A stretch of DNA of 49,210 bases, taken from the NCBI GenBank assembly GCA_020201095.1, contig JAIVHM010000150.1:1-49210 (forward strand). Direction: 5' to 3'. Position numbers and translations under genes: made by a program. Below, in pieces: positions 1 to 8,308 of the stretch; positions within the stretch are counted from its first letter, which is position 1, and each line of letters opens with the position of its first letter. The stretch comes from Halomonas sp. (GTDB taxonomy: Bacteria; Pseudomonadota; Gammaproteobacteria; Pseudomonadales; Halomonadaceae). The notes below the pieces were generated by a model. The model did not search any database, was not told where the DNA came from, and was given only the letters and a program-made list of their open reading frames with translations.

Positions 1-1
1 G

Positions 2-346
2 CGCATTGATGCTTCAACCGAGAAGGTCACAAGCGGCACCCAAATGGTGCGCGACGCTGAAGCAGCCATGCACGAGCTCGCCGAAAGCGTCTCCCGGGTC
101 ACCCAGATGCTGGGCGATATCAGCACGGCGGCTAACGAGCAGAGTGACGGTATCAGCCAGGTCAGTATTGCGGTCACCGACCTGGACCAGATGACCCAGC
201 AAAACGCCGCGTTGGTGCAGGAGTCGACCACCGCTGCCGAGCAGCTGAAAGATCAGGCTGACTATCTTGCCGAGCTGGTAGGCGGGTTCACGCTGGAGAC
301 CGATCGTCAAGGCCAGGCGTTACCGGCCCCTGAAACGCGCCGTTAA
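2..346 (+). CDS. Methyl-accepting chemotaxis protein, C-terminal fragment
   Basis: The window opens inside this gene; about 114 C-terminal codons are present. The visible part is the cytoplasmic signalling helix of a chemoreceptor: a long heptad-rich helix with S-T-A-A-N-E-Q-S-D-G-I and, further on, D-Q-M-T-Q-Q-N-A-A-L-V-Q-E-S, the return half of the MCP hairpin that carries methylation-type Gln/Glu sites. Such receptors relay ligand state to CheA/CheW. The ligand domain is upstream of the window, so the stimulus cannot be inferred. The protein ends with a short polar tail without a CheR-binding pentapeptide. Its last four bases overlap the end of the convergent LysR gene. Confidence 0.93.
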   Translation, partial: RIDASTEKVTSGTQMVRDAEAAMHELAESVSRVTQMLGDISTAANEQSDGISQVSIAVTDLDQMTQQNAALVQESTTAAEQLKDQADYLAELVGGFTLETDRQGQALPAPETRR

Positions 347-1269
347 GGAATTGGCGGCAGGGGGATGTCATCGCTGCGCTTGGCGCCAGCTGTCATCTCC
401 CGGCACAGCCTCAGGAACTCGCGCACGCCGGTGGTAAGGTACTTGTGGCGGTGCCAGATAAAGGTGAACTGGCGCTTGAGGTCCAACTCCGGCGTGGGCA
501 GCGGTACCAGGCTGCCCCGCCGGAAGGCGTCGCGCAGCGCCAGGCGTGAGACACAGCCAATCCCCAGCCCCGACTCCACCGCACGTTTGATGCCCTCGGT
601 ATGCTCAAGCTCCAACAGCGTATTGAAGCGGCTACGGCGATGACGCGCGGCGTGCTCGAGAGTCACCCGTGTCCCCGAGCCCTCCTCACGCATGATCCAG
701 TCCTCCCGCAGCAGCTGTTCAAGCTCCAGATGGTTCTTACCCGCCAACGGATGACGCGGTGAGCAGAATACGCACAGCTCGTCCTCGACCCACGGCTGGC
801 TAATGATCATATCGTCGTCGCAGGGCCCTTCGATCAAACCCAGATCCAGCGAGTGCTGGCGAACGCCCTCGATAATATGCCGCGTATTACGCACCGCCAG
901 GCGCACGCGGCTGCCGGGATAACGCTGCATAAAATCGCTGATCAAAAGCGTTGCCAGATAATTGCCAATGGTCAGGGTAGCGCCAACATCCAGCGAGCCC
1001 ACGCCTTGCTGGCCACGCAATAATTCCTCTACCTCCTCGGCGCGGTCCAGCAGCGCCACCGCCTTGGGCAGCAGCTGGAAGCCAAGGGCATTGAGCTTAA
1101 GCCGCTTGCCCACGCGGTCGAGCAATTGGCAGTCGAACTGGCGCTCCAGCTCGGCAAGCGCCGTACTGGTCGCCGACTGGGACATGGCAAGCGCACGCGC
1201 CGCATGAGACACGCTTTCGTGCTGGGCAACGGCAACAAAGACTTCCAACTGACGCAAGGTATAGTGCAT
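343..1269 (-). CDS. finR: LysR-family regulator, FinR-like, divergent from fpr
   Basis: A 308-residue LysR-type regulator. The N-terminal winged helix-turn-helix spans about residues 5-64 (A-A-R-A-L-A-M-S-Q-S-A-T-S-T-A-L-A-E-L-E), followed by the coiled linker and a periplasmic-binding-protein-like effector domain (about 90-295). Its position, divergent from a ferredoxin-NADP reductase gene, matches FinR of Pseudomonas, which activates fprA under oxidative stress and sulfur-related conditions. That role is inferred from synteny and overall similarity; the ligand is unknown. The start ATG at 1269 leads directly into the typical L-R-Q-L-E-V-F opening. The shared intergenic region carries a LysR-type dyad. 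Confidence 0.82.
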   Translation of the reverse strand: MHYTLRQLEVFVAVAQHESVSHAARALAMSQSATSTALAELERQFDCQLLDRVGKRLKLNALGFQLLPKAVALLDRAEEVEELLRGQQGVGSLDVGATLTIGNYLATLLISDFMQRYPGSRVRLAVRNTRHIIEGVRQHSLDLGLIEGPCDDDMIISQPWVEDELCVFCSPRHPLAGKNHLELEQLLREDWIMREEGSGTRVTLEHAARHRRSRFNTLLELEHTEGIKRAVESGLGIGCVSRLALRDAFRRGSLVPLPTPELDLKRQFTFIWHRHKYLTTGVREFLRLCREMTAGAKRSDDIPLPPIP

Positions 1270-1296
1270 AAGATCTGACCTATCATTAAGACGCTA

Positions 1297-1313
1297 TATC
1301 TATTTTAAAGATA
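1297..1313. promoter_or_regulatory. LysR-type operator candidate between finR and fpr
   Basis: A 17-bp dyad, TATCT-N7-AGATA, containing the ATC-N9-GAT form of the LysR-type T-N11-A motif. It lies 28 bp upstream of the finR start and about 130 bp upstream of fpr, where an autorepressing and divergently activating regulator would bind. It is A+T-rich and so could arise by chance. Confidence 0.4.
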
Positions 1314-1444
1314 AGCGTTATCAAGATTATTCACTTAACAGATATACCATCCTTCGCTTAGACTTGCTGGCAACTTAATACCTATTTTTTATTCTTTTTA
1401 TGCATAACTGTGGCGTTGACGGCGTCACCGACGGAGGAAATGGC

Positions 1445-2158
1445 ATGAGTAAGTTCGCCCTGGAAGACGTACTCAGCGTTCACCACTGGAACGACACCCT
1501 ATTCAGCTTCCGCACCACCCGGGAACGCAGCCTGCGCTTCAAGACCGGCCAGTTCGTCATGATTGGCCTGGAAGTCGACGGCAAACCGCTGATGCCCGAT
1601 GGCCCGCTCACGTCGCGCCTGCAGCACCTTAAAGTCGGCGACCAGATCATGGTCAGCCGCAAGCCGACCGGCACGCTGGTCACTGACGACCTCTTGCCAG
1701 GGCGCAACCTTTACATGCTGTCGACCGGTACCGGCCTCGCGCCCTTCTTGAGCCTGATTCAAGACCCGGAAGTCTACGAGCGGTTCGAGAAAGTGGTCCT
1801 GGTTCACGGCGTGCGCGAAGTCTCGGAACTGGCCTACGCCGACTTTATCACCAAAGAGCTGCCCGCCCACGAGTACCTGGGTGAAGAGATCGCCGACAAG
1901 CTGGTTTACTATCCCACCGTCACCCGTGAAGAGTTTCACACCATGGGCCGCCTGACCGACCACATTCGCACCGGCAAGCTGTTCGAAGACACCGGCCTGC
2001 CGCCCATCGATCCTCGCCAGGATCGCGCAATGATTTGCGGTAGCCCGTCCATGCTTGATGACACCAGCGCCATGCTCGACGAGCTGGGCCTGAACATCTC
2101 ACCGCGCATGGGCGAGCCGGGCGACTACGTCATCGAACGGGCTTTCGTCGAAAAGTAA
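1445..2158 (+). CDS. fpr: Ferredoxin-NADP reductase with internal in-frame loss of the FAD-binding motif
   Basis: Product of 237 residues closely resembling FprA-type ferredoxin/flavodoxin-NADP+ reductases of Pseudomonas, which are about 258 residues. The start at 1445 follows a strong GGAGG. S-V-H-H-W-N-D-T-L-F-S-F (11-22), the NADP loop S-T-G-T-G-L-A-P (93-100), C-G-S-P-S-M-L and the terminal F-V-E-K are all present. However, residue Met50 (G-K-P-L-M) runs straight into P-D-G-P-L-T-S. In the family about 21 residues lie between these, including the R-A-Y-S motif that holds the FAD isoalloxazine and phosphate. The loss is in frame, at nucleotides 1594/1595. The product probably cannot bind FAD normally. 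A sequencing or assembly error is the alternative. It would normally supply NADPH electrons to ferredoxins and Fe-S repair. Confidence 0.88.
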   Translation: MSKFALEDVLSVHHWNDTLFSFRTTRERSLRFKTGQFVMIGLEVDGKPLMPDGPLTSRLQHLKVGDQIMVSRKPTGTLVTDDLLPGRNLYMLSTGTGLAPFLSLIQDPEVYERFEKVVLVHGVREVSELAYADFITKELPAHEYLGEEIADKLVYYPTVTREEFHTMGRLTDHIRTGKLFEDTGLPPIDPRQDRAMICGSPSMLDDTSAMLDELGLNISPRMGEPGDYVIERAFVEK

Positions 2159-2199
2159 TTCTCCCAACGAATTACTCTCCAAGCGGCAAGTTGCTCAAT

Positions 2200-2248
2200 A
2201 AAAAACCCCCGCCACTCGGTGCATAACAGCATCGCTTGGCGGGGGTTT
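2200..2248 (-). terminator. Rho-independent terminator of the glnK copy downstream of amtB
   Basis: A 12-bp GC-rich stem, AAACCCCCGCCA (2203-2214) pairing with TGGCGGGGGTTT (2237-2248), is followed on the minus strand by a T-run (A-run at 2200-2205). It lies 20 bp beyond the glnK stop. On the plus strand it also follows fpr, but with only three T, so it probably acts mainly for the minus strand. Confidence 0.85.
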
Positions 2249-2268
2249 CGTGTTCTGACGCGGAGGCG

Positions 2269-2672
<404 letters not shown>

Positions 2673-2710
2673 CGTTACCTATCAGCATACACCGCTACCG
2701 GCGCAGAATA

Positions 2711-2737
2711 AAAAAAGCCTCCCCGTAAAGGGGAGGC
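2711..2737 (-). terminator. Rho-independent terminator of amtB
   Basis: Perfect 8-bp stem GCCTCCCC (2717-2724) with GGGGAGGC (2730-2737) and a 5-base loop, followed on the minus strand by a run of seven T. It lies about 58 bp beyond the amtB stop and so divides amtB from the downstream glnK copy. Confidence 0.92.
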
Positions 2738-2794
2738 CAGTAACGAGCTCAGGCTCGGCGAGTTAGCACCCAATGACGCTTGGATGCCACCGAG

Positions 2795-4042
2795 TTATTT
2801 TTTGATGCCAAATTCAGGGTAGGCTTCCAGACCGCACTCGGCGATATCAACGCCTTCGTACTCATCTTCCTCGCTCACCCGGACACCCATAATGGCTTTC
2901 AGGATCAGCCACACGATCAAGCTGGCAATGAAGACCCAGGCGAAGATACCCACGATACCGATAAGCTGCGGGCCGAACGATGCGCCATCGTTGTTCAACG
3001 GCACGGCCAACACGCCCCAGATACCCACGACACCGTGAACGGAGATAGCACCAACCGGGTCGTCCAGTTTTACTTTATCAAGCGTAACGATAGCGGCCAC
3101 CACGATCAGACCACCGATGGCGCCGATTATCGTCGCGCCCAGGGCTGAAGGCGACAGCGGGTCGGCAGTAATCGCGACCAGGCCAGCCAGCGCGCCGTTA
3201 AGCGCCATGGTCAAGTCCGCTTTACGGAACCACAGCTTGGCAAGGATCAGCGCAGCGATCACACCACCTGCAGCCGCGGCGTTGGTATTCACGAACACCT
3301 GGGCGACGTTGTTGGCGGAATCGATCGCCGCCAGCTTCAGCTCAGAGCCGCCGTTAAAGCCGAACCAGCCCATCCACAGGATGAAGGTACCCAGCGTGGC
3401 CAGCGGCATGTTGGCGCCCGGAATCGCATGGATAGAACCATCTTTGCCGTACTTACCCTTACGCGGACCCAGTACGATAACGCCTGCCAACGCGGCGGCG
3501 GCACCGGCCATGTGGACAATGCCCGAACCGGCGTAGTCAGAGTAGCCAACTTCGGCCAACCAGCCGCCGCCCCAGGTCCAGTAGCCAGACACCGGATAGA
3601 TCACGGCAGTCATCACCACGGCGAACGCCAGGAAGGCCCACAGTTTCATGCGTTCAGCGACAGCACCCGAGACGATCGACATCGCGGTTGCCACGAACAC
3701 GACCTGGAAGAAGAAGTCGGAGCGCATGGAGTAGTAAGGCGCGTCATCGCCACCTGCGGTGACCGCATCCGCACTGTTCTCAGCGCCGATCAGGAAGCCC
3801 AGATTGGGCAGGAAGCCACCGGCGTTGCCGGAATACATGATGTAGTAGCCCACCAAAAGGTACATGGTGCAGGCAATGGCAAACAACGCAATGTTCTTGG
3901 TAAGAATTTCGGCGGTGTTTTTGGAACGCACCAGGCCAGCTTCCAGCATGGAGAAGCCAGCGGCCATCCACATTACCAACACACCGCAGATCAGAAAGTA
4001 AAACGTATCAAGCGCGTAGCTAATATCAGTCAACTCTTCCAT
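2795..4042 (-). CDS. amtB: Ammonium transporter
   Basis: A 415-residue Amt/MEP/Rh channel with about 11 membrane helices, moving ammonium across the inner membrane as a trimer. The twin pore histidines are at His177 (D-Y-A-G-S-G-I-V-H-M) and His336 (G-A-I-S-V-H-G-V-V-G-I-W-G), with the conserved Asp169 before the first. No cleavable signal is obvious; the sequence opens M-E-E-L-T-D and enters the first helix near residue 13, as in some other Amt proteins. The PII gene 45 bp upstream is probably co-transcribed; PII proteins plug the channel when nitrogen is ample. The C-terminal tail (E-D-E-Y-E-G-V-D) is the usual PII-responsive region. Confidence 0.96.
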   Translation of the reverse strand: MEELTDISYALDTFYFLICGVLVMWMAAGFSMLEAGLVRSKNTAEILTKNIALFAIACTMYLLVGYYIMYSGNAGGFLPNLGFLIGAENSADAVTAGGDDAPYYSMRSDFFFQVVFVATAMSIVSGAVAERMKLWAFLAFAVVMTAVIYPVSGYWTWGGGWLAEVGYSDYAGSGIVHMAGAAAALAGVIVLGPRKGKYGKDGSIHAIPGANMPLATLGTFILWMGWFGFNGGSELKLAAIDSANNVAQVFVNTNAAAAGGVIAALILAKLWFRKADLTMALNGALAGLVAITADPLSPSALGATIIGAIGGLIVVAAIVTLDKVKLDDPVGAISVHGVVGIWGVLAVPLNNDGASFGPQLIGIVGIFAWVFIASLIVWLILKAIMGVRVSEEDEYEGVDIAECGLEAYPEFGIKK

Positions 4043-4087
4043 TGTAAGTTCCCCGTTGAACTAAAGAAATGATCCGTAAAGCCAGGT

Positions 4088-4522
<435 letters not shown>

Positions 4523-4604
4523 TTATTTTTCATTGTTTTAAATGTAATAAAATGCAACATACTGGCGAGCCTCCACCGGCAACACCTGCTAAAAAGCCGG
4601 GTAT

Positions 4605-4621
4605 TGCACCAAAATTGAGCA
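4605..4621. promoter_or_regulatory. NtrC-type enhancer site
   Basis: The 17-mer TGCACCAAAATTGAGCA matches the NtrC consensus form TGCACCAAAATGGTGCA at 15 of 17 positions. It is about 120-140 bp upstream of the predicted sigma-54 start, a normal enhancer distance. Confidence 0.7.
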
Positions 4622-4759
4622 AAGGCAAAATGCAAGCGCTCCACTGTGGCGCATTAACAAGGCGCACAAATTAGCCCAAGAAGCATGCGAATCCCGCCCG
4701 GGTTGCGTATCCTGATTATTAGATAGCCATATCGAGACATTGACCGTTAGGAGAAAGCC

Positions 4760-5125
4760 ATGGCGCCTCAAGACCGTATTAGCCGACTCGCCCAGCAGAT
4801 CGGCGACCGCTTGCAGAACGCTTCCCAAGCGCCTGAAGATATCCAGAAGGGGGTTCATCAGGTGGTGCGCGGGGCCTTCGATCGCTTGGAACTGGTGTCC
4901 CGCGAGGACTTCGATATCTTGATGGACGTATTGCAGCGCACCCGCTCGCGGGTAGAAGCACTAGAACGCCAGGTCGCAAGCCTGGAAGCCGCCGTAGACG
5001 CCCAGGCAGCCGATGCCTCGACGCCCATTGAAGCCGAGGCGCCGCCGCTACCGGCAGAGCCCCAGCGGGATTCCGATCACACCGACACCAAAGAAGGTGG
5101 CGACGCATCCAAATCGTCATCATGA
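4760..5125 (+). CDS. ubiK: Ubiquinone biosynthesis accessory factor UbiK (BMFP family)
   Basis: A 121-residue protein of the YqiC/UbiK family. These small proteins form trimeric coiled coils, contact the membrane and assist the aerobic ubiquinone (Ubi) complex. Residues 1-50 are an amphipathic helical region (I-S-R-L-A-Q-Q-I-G-D-R-L). Residues about 50-80 form the BMFP coiled coil with V-S-R-E-D-F-D-I-L-M-D-V-L-Q-R-T-R and V-E-A-L-E-R-Q-V. The C-terminal 45 residues are acidic, Pro/Ala/Ser-rich and probably disordered. GGAGAAAGCC precedes the ATG. Position between amtB and comM matches Pseudomonas gene order. Confidence 0.9.
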   Translation: MAPQDRISRLAQQIGDRLQNASQAPEDIQKGVHQVVRGAFDRLELVSREDFDILMDVLQRTRSRVEALERQVASLEAAVDAQAADASTPIEAEAPPLPAEPQRDSDHTDTKEGGDASKSSS

Positions 5126-5190
5126 ATACGAATAAATATCATTGACTCTTATTGTGCGCATGGTAACGTGATTCGCATCCCATGATGCGC

Positions 5191-5223
5191 GCAATGCATC
5201 AATGCCCCATTTTGATGCATTGC
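5191..5223. repeat. 12-bp perfect inverted repeat, possible ubiK terminator or regulatory dyad
   Basis: Arms GCAATGCATCAA (5191-5202) and TTGATGCATTGC (5212-5223) flank a 9-base loop, followed by CTGATTTTC. It begins 66 bp after ubiK. A shorter outer pair, GGTAAC (5162-5167) with GTTACC (5235-5240), brackets it, giving a nested dyad. The weak T-run makes a terminator possible but not certain. The rest of the 326-bp gap (5126-5451) holds no gene I can support apart from the Fur-box candidate. Confidence 0.55.
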
Positions 5224-5395
5224 TGATTTTCACTGTTACCGTGATGCACGCATGACCACTGCCACCTTCGGCCTCAATCCAGCCAACCGCTTTATGAACT
5301 AACGCCAGGGGCGCTTGCCCAGCTAGGACAGCGTTTAGGTGTCGAATTTCGCCTTAGCACCGCGCCCTGGCACTCGCCATGGCGTTTTTGTTTGC

Positions 5396-5416
5396 AAACA
5401 ATAAATATTATCGTTT
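5396..5416. promoter_or_regulatory. Fur-box candidate upstream of the siderophore-binding protein gene
   Basis: A 21-bp A+T-rich near-palindrome with arms AAAC-A-ATAA and TTAT-C-GTTT. It includes the hexamer GATAAT (minus strand) typical of Fur arrays. It lies 36 bp upstream of the chosen ATG of a FhuD-like gene, where iron-dependent repression is expected. Palindromy is imperfect at one arm pair. Confidence 0.55.
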
Positions 5417-5451
5417 AAATACAGCCCTTGTTTTCTATTGATGCCGTTATC

Positions 5452-6336
5452 ATGCGCTGCTCCGCTGTGTCTTCCCTGCTCACTCGTATTGGCTTGCTGA
5501 TTGTGTGCCTGCTCGGCGCCTTGCCCGCCCAGGCGCAGCTGGCCACCATCGACTGGACGGTGGCTGAAACCTTGATGGCCCTGGACGCCCCCATTGTCGG
5601 TGGTGCCCAAAAAAAGGGCTACCATGAATGGGTGGGTGAGCCACGGCTGACAAGCGAAACCGCTGACCTTGGCCTGCGCAGCCAGCCCAATCTGGAGCTG
5701 CTGGCACAGATGCAGCCCGAGCGAACCCTGATATCGCCCATGTTTGCCGGGTTAGCGCCGCGCCTGGAGCGCATCGCGCCCGTTACCTCCATGGAGCTTT
5801 ACACCCCCGACAGTGACACCTGGGAAGAGATGCAACGCATCACCGAGCAGATAGGCGAATTGGCCGACCGCGCGCCTCAAGCGTCGCAACTGATCGAACA
5901 GACGCATGCACTGATGGCCAGGCTGCGTGATGAACGCCCCGACACCGGTTCGCTATTGATGATCCAGTTTATGGATGCCCGCCACGTGCGCGTGTTCGGT
6001 GATAACAGCCTCTATAACGCGGTACTGGAGCAGCTTGATCTGCCTAACGCCTGGGATCAGGAGACCAACGCCTGGGGCTTTTCGCTGGTCGGCGTTGAAG
6101 AACTCGCGCGCTATCCTGAGGCCACCCTGGTGATCGTCGACCCACTGCCCACCGGGGTCGAGGCACAACTCGCCGAAAGCGGCCTGTGGCAGCAGCTGCC
6201 AAGCGTCCAGAAAGACAGGCTTCTACGCCTGCCCCCCGTGTGGAGCTTTGGCGCACTGCCCTCAGCGCAGCGCTTCGCCAGGGAGCTGGTCACCGCGTTG
6301 GAAGACGCGCCTAAAGAAACGTTAAGCCCAGAGTGA
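5452..6336 (+). CDS. Siderophore (hydroxamate-type) ABC transporter substrate-binding protein, FhuD-like
   Basis: A 294-residue periplasmic protein of the FhuD/FecB class III binding fold. A signal peptide covers residues 1-28 (hydrophobic core I-G-L-L-I-V-C-L-L-G-A-L, ending A-Q-A). FhuD landmarks follow: W-T-V-A-E-T-L-M-A-L-D near the start, Y-H-E-W-V-G-E-P, L-G-L-R-S-Q-P-N-L-E-L-L, then R-H-V-R-V-F-G-D-N-S-L-Y and P-N-A-W-D-Q-E-T-N-A-W-G-F. These indicate binding of ferric hydroxamate-like siderophores for an inner-membrane ABC importer. No permease or ATPase gene is adjacent, so it is an orphan here. The ATG at 5452 is chosen because it gives a clean signal peptide; a TTG at 5428 is also in frame. 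A Fur-box candidate lies upstream. Confidence 0.85.
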   Translation: MRCSAVSSLLTRIGLLIVCLLGALPAQAQLATIDWTVAETLMALDAPIVGGAQKKGYHEWVGEPRLTSETADLGLRSQPNLELLAQMQPERTLISPMFAGLAPRLERIAPVTSMELYTPDSDTWEEMQRITEQIGELADRAPQASQLIEQTHALMARLRDERPDTGSLLMIQFMDARHVRVFGDNSLYNAVLEQLDLPNAWDQETNAWGFSLVGVEELARYPEATLVIVDPLPTGVEAQLAESGLWQQLPSVQKDRLLRLPPVWSFGALPSAQRFARELVTALEDAPKETLSPE

Positions 6337-6435
6337 TAGCGCTCTATGCCGCACCGCGCACCCGGCTACTCATCCTCTAATAAATACGGTAGGTTAATAA
6401 GCATACGTTAATTAACAACCAGCGAGGGAACGCGC

Positions 6436-7944
6436 ATGACGCTTGCCATTGTGGCGACACGGGCCGGGGTTGGCCTGGACGCACCGGCGGTGCACGTGGA
6501 GGTGCACCTGGCCAACGGCCTGCCTGGCTTGACGTTAGTCGGCCTGCCGGAAACCGCCGTCAAAGAAAGCCGCGAACGGGTGCGCAGTGCCCTGGTCAAC
6601 GCCGGCTTTGATTTCCCCAATACCCGACGTATTACCCTTAACCTGGCTCCCGCCGACCTTCCCAAGGAAGGCGGCCGCTTCGACCTGCCCATCGCGCTGG
6701 GTATCCTCGCTGCTTCCGGGCAGATTCCCGTGGACGCCCTCGAAGGCATGGAGTGCGCTGGCGAACTGGCGCTGGACGGTAAGCTGCGCGCCGTGCCGGG
6801 CATACTACCGTTTGCCCTGGCCACGCGGCGCGCCAATAAAGCACTGATTATCCCCCGCGCCTGCGCCGATGAAGCGGCGCTCGCGGGCGATTTGCCGGTG
6901 CTGCCTGCGGACTCACTATGGGAAGTCGTCGCCCACCTGCTCGACCAGGAAAAAATCCCGCCCCACCAGCTGCCAGCCTCGGTCAAAAGCCCAACGCCAA
7001 TGGCCGATTTGGCCGACGTGCGCGGCCAGCAGCAGGCCCGTCGCGCCTTGGAAGTCGCCGCTGCCGGCGGCCATAACCTGCTTTTCGCTGGCCCACCAGG
7101 CACCGGCAAGACCATGCTGGCCAGTCGCCTGCCCGGTATTTTACCACCACTCTCGGAAGAAGATGCCCTCGCCGTGGCGGCAGTACGTTCGGTGTGCGGG
7201 CTACCGCTGGAAGCCGACTGGGGCCAGCGGCCGTTCAGGCAACCCCATCACAGCGCCAGCGCCGCAGCACTGGTGGGCGGCGGCTCAAAACCCAAACCCG
7301 GCGAAATCTCGCTGGCCCACCATGGCGTGCTGTTTCTGGATGAGCTGCCGGAATTTTCCCGCAGCGTGCTGGAAGTTCTAAGACAGCCACTGGAAACCGG
7401 TGAAATTCATCTCGCCCGCGCCAGCCATGAGCGGCGTTACCCGGCGCAGTTTCAATTGGTAGCCGCAATGAACCCCTGCCCCTGCGGGCACCTGGGCGAT
7501 CCACGCAACCGTTGCCAGTGTACTGCCAGCCAAATCCAGCGCTATCAAAACAGGCTGTCAGGCCCGCTTCTCGACCGCATCGACCTGCAGGTGGAAGTTC
7601 CGGCGCTGCCACCGGAGCAGCTCACCGCGCAAACCCAGGGCGAATCGTCTGAAGCCGTGCGTGAGCGCGTGATGGCCGCCCGCGAGAGGCAAATGGCCCG
7701 TGGCGCGCTGAATAGCCAGCTCAGCGGCAAAGCCCTGGAAGCGGCCTGCGCCCTGGATGACGAAGAGCGCGCTTGGCTGGCCGGGGTGCTGGAAAAACTC
7801 AAGCTCTCCGCCCGCGCCTACCACCGCGTACTGCGCGTCGCGCTAACCCTCGCCGACCTTCAGGGCGAACCCAAGCCCACCCAACCCCATCTGATCGAAG
7901 CCATTGGCTACCGGCAGCTGGATAGGCTGTTGAAGGGGGCTTAG
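6436..7944 (+). CDS. comM: YifB/ComM family Mg-chelatase-like AAA+ ATPase
   Basis: A 502-residue ComM homologue, a hexameric helicase that drives branch migration during natural transformation. The N-terminal ChlI-like domain covers about residues 20-140. The Walker A G-P-P-G-T-G-K-T is at 219-226 and Walker B V-L-F-L-D-E at 298-303. A Cys-rich C-P-C-G-H-L-G-D-P-R-N-R-C-Q-C loop follows near 348-362, then the C-terminal Mg-chelatase domain. The AGCGAGGGAACGCGC leader places a ribosome site before the ATG. Length is normal. The last 65 bp are present again at 8594-8658 in a synonymous variant, so the current 3' end may have been swapped in with the downstream higBA module. Confidence 0.95.
   Translation: MTLAIVATRAGVGLDAPAVHVEVHLANGLPGLTLVGLPETAVKESRERVRSALVNAGFDFPNTRRITLNLAPADLPKEGGRFDLPIALGILAASGQIPVDALEGMECAGELALDGKLRAVPGILPFALATRRANKALIIPRACADEAALAGDLPVLPADSLWEVVAHLLDQEKIPPHQLPASVKSPTPMADLADVRGQQQARRALEVAAAGGHNLLFAGPPGTGKTMLASRLPGILPPLSEEDALAVAAVRSVCGLPLEADWGQRPFRQPHHSASAAALVGGGSKPKPGEISLAHHGVLFLDELPEFSRSVLEVLRQPLETGEIHLARASHERRYPAQFQLVAAMNPCPCGHLGDPRNRCQCTASQIQRYQNRLSGPLLDRIDLQVEVPALPPEQLTAQTQGESSEAVRERVMAARERQMARGALNSQLSGKALEAACALDDEERAWLAGVLEKLKLSARAYHRVLRVALTLADLQGEPKPTQPHLIEAIGYRQLDRLLKGA
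7880..7944 (+). repeat. Direct repeat copy 1: present 3' end of comM
   Basis: A 65-bp block that ends comM, matched by 8594-8658 at 60 of 65 positions without gaps. All five differences fall at synonymous sites (His, Leu, Ile, Tyr and Leu codons), so both copies encode H-L-I-E-A-I-G-Y-R-Q-L-D-R-L-L-K-G-A-stop. Similarity fades just upstream (AGCCCA with a one-base indel). Confidence 0.93.
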
Positions 7945-7952
7945 TAGAAGCA

Positions 7953-7981
7953 CTGGAAAATATAACGTGACGCGTTATACT
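7953..7981 (+). promoter_or_regulatory. higBA promoter with autoregulatory operator
   Basis: A perfect dyad TATAACG (7961-7967), 5-bp spacer, CGTTATA (7973-7979) overlaps a -10 candidate TATACT (7976-7981). A weak -35 (CTGGAA, 7953-7958) is 17 bp upstream. A dyad across the -10, 30 bp before higB, is the usual place for HigA antitoxin repression. Confidence 0.65.
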
Positions 7982-8009
7982 GTGGATAGATGCCATCAGG
8001 GAGATAGGC

Positions 8010-8291
8010 ATGATAAAAAGCTTCAAGGATAGGCAGGCCGCGTTGATTGCTGAAGGCACCGTGTCTCGGAAACTGCCACAAAAAATGCAACGCAATGCGC
8101 TCAAAAAATTGCGTCAGCTTGAAGCAGCGGCAACGCTTGATGATTTGCGTATTCCTCCCGGCAACAGATTGGAGCCACTGCATGGCAACCGTGAGGGTCA
8201 GTACAGTATTCGCATTAACGATCAGTGGCGCCTGTGTTTTCGCTTTCAAAATGGTGATGCTCACGACGTTGAGATTGTCGACTATCACTAG
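8010..8291 (+). CDS. higB: HigB-type toxin (RelE/ParE superfamily mRNA interferase)
   Basis: A 93-residue toxin of the HigB group of RelE-fold, ribosome-dependent mRNA endonucleases. Family features: M-I-K-S-F-K-D opening, basic helix K-M-Q-R-N-A-L-K-K-L, the strand set R-L-E-P-L-H-G-N-R-E-G-Q-Y-S-I-R-I-N-D-Q-W-R, and the terminal D-V-E-I-V-D-Y-H. The toxin-first order with higA 17 bp downstream is diagnostic of higBA. It probably cleaves mRNA when the antitoxin is degraded under stress. The reading frame is complete. Confidence 0.93.
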   Translation: MIKSFKDRQAALIAEGTVSRKLPQKMQRNALKKLRQLEAAATLDDLRIPPGNRLEPLHGNREGQYSIRINDQWRLCFRFQNGDAHDVEIVDYH

Positions 8292-8308
8292 GCTTGCAGG
8301 AGGTCGAA

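Noticed and set aside
3428-4072. A 214-codon open frame antisense to amtB
   Set aside because: High-G+C mirror frame of a clear transporter gene; composition is His/Gly/Arg-rich and not protein-like.
5251-5300. A 16-codon frame opening M-T-T-A-T-F-G-L-N-P between ubiK and the FhuD-like gene
   Set aside because: Too short, no ribosome site, and not recognisable as the remnant of a known gene.
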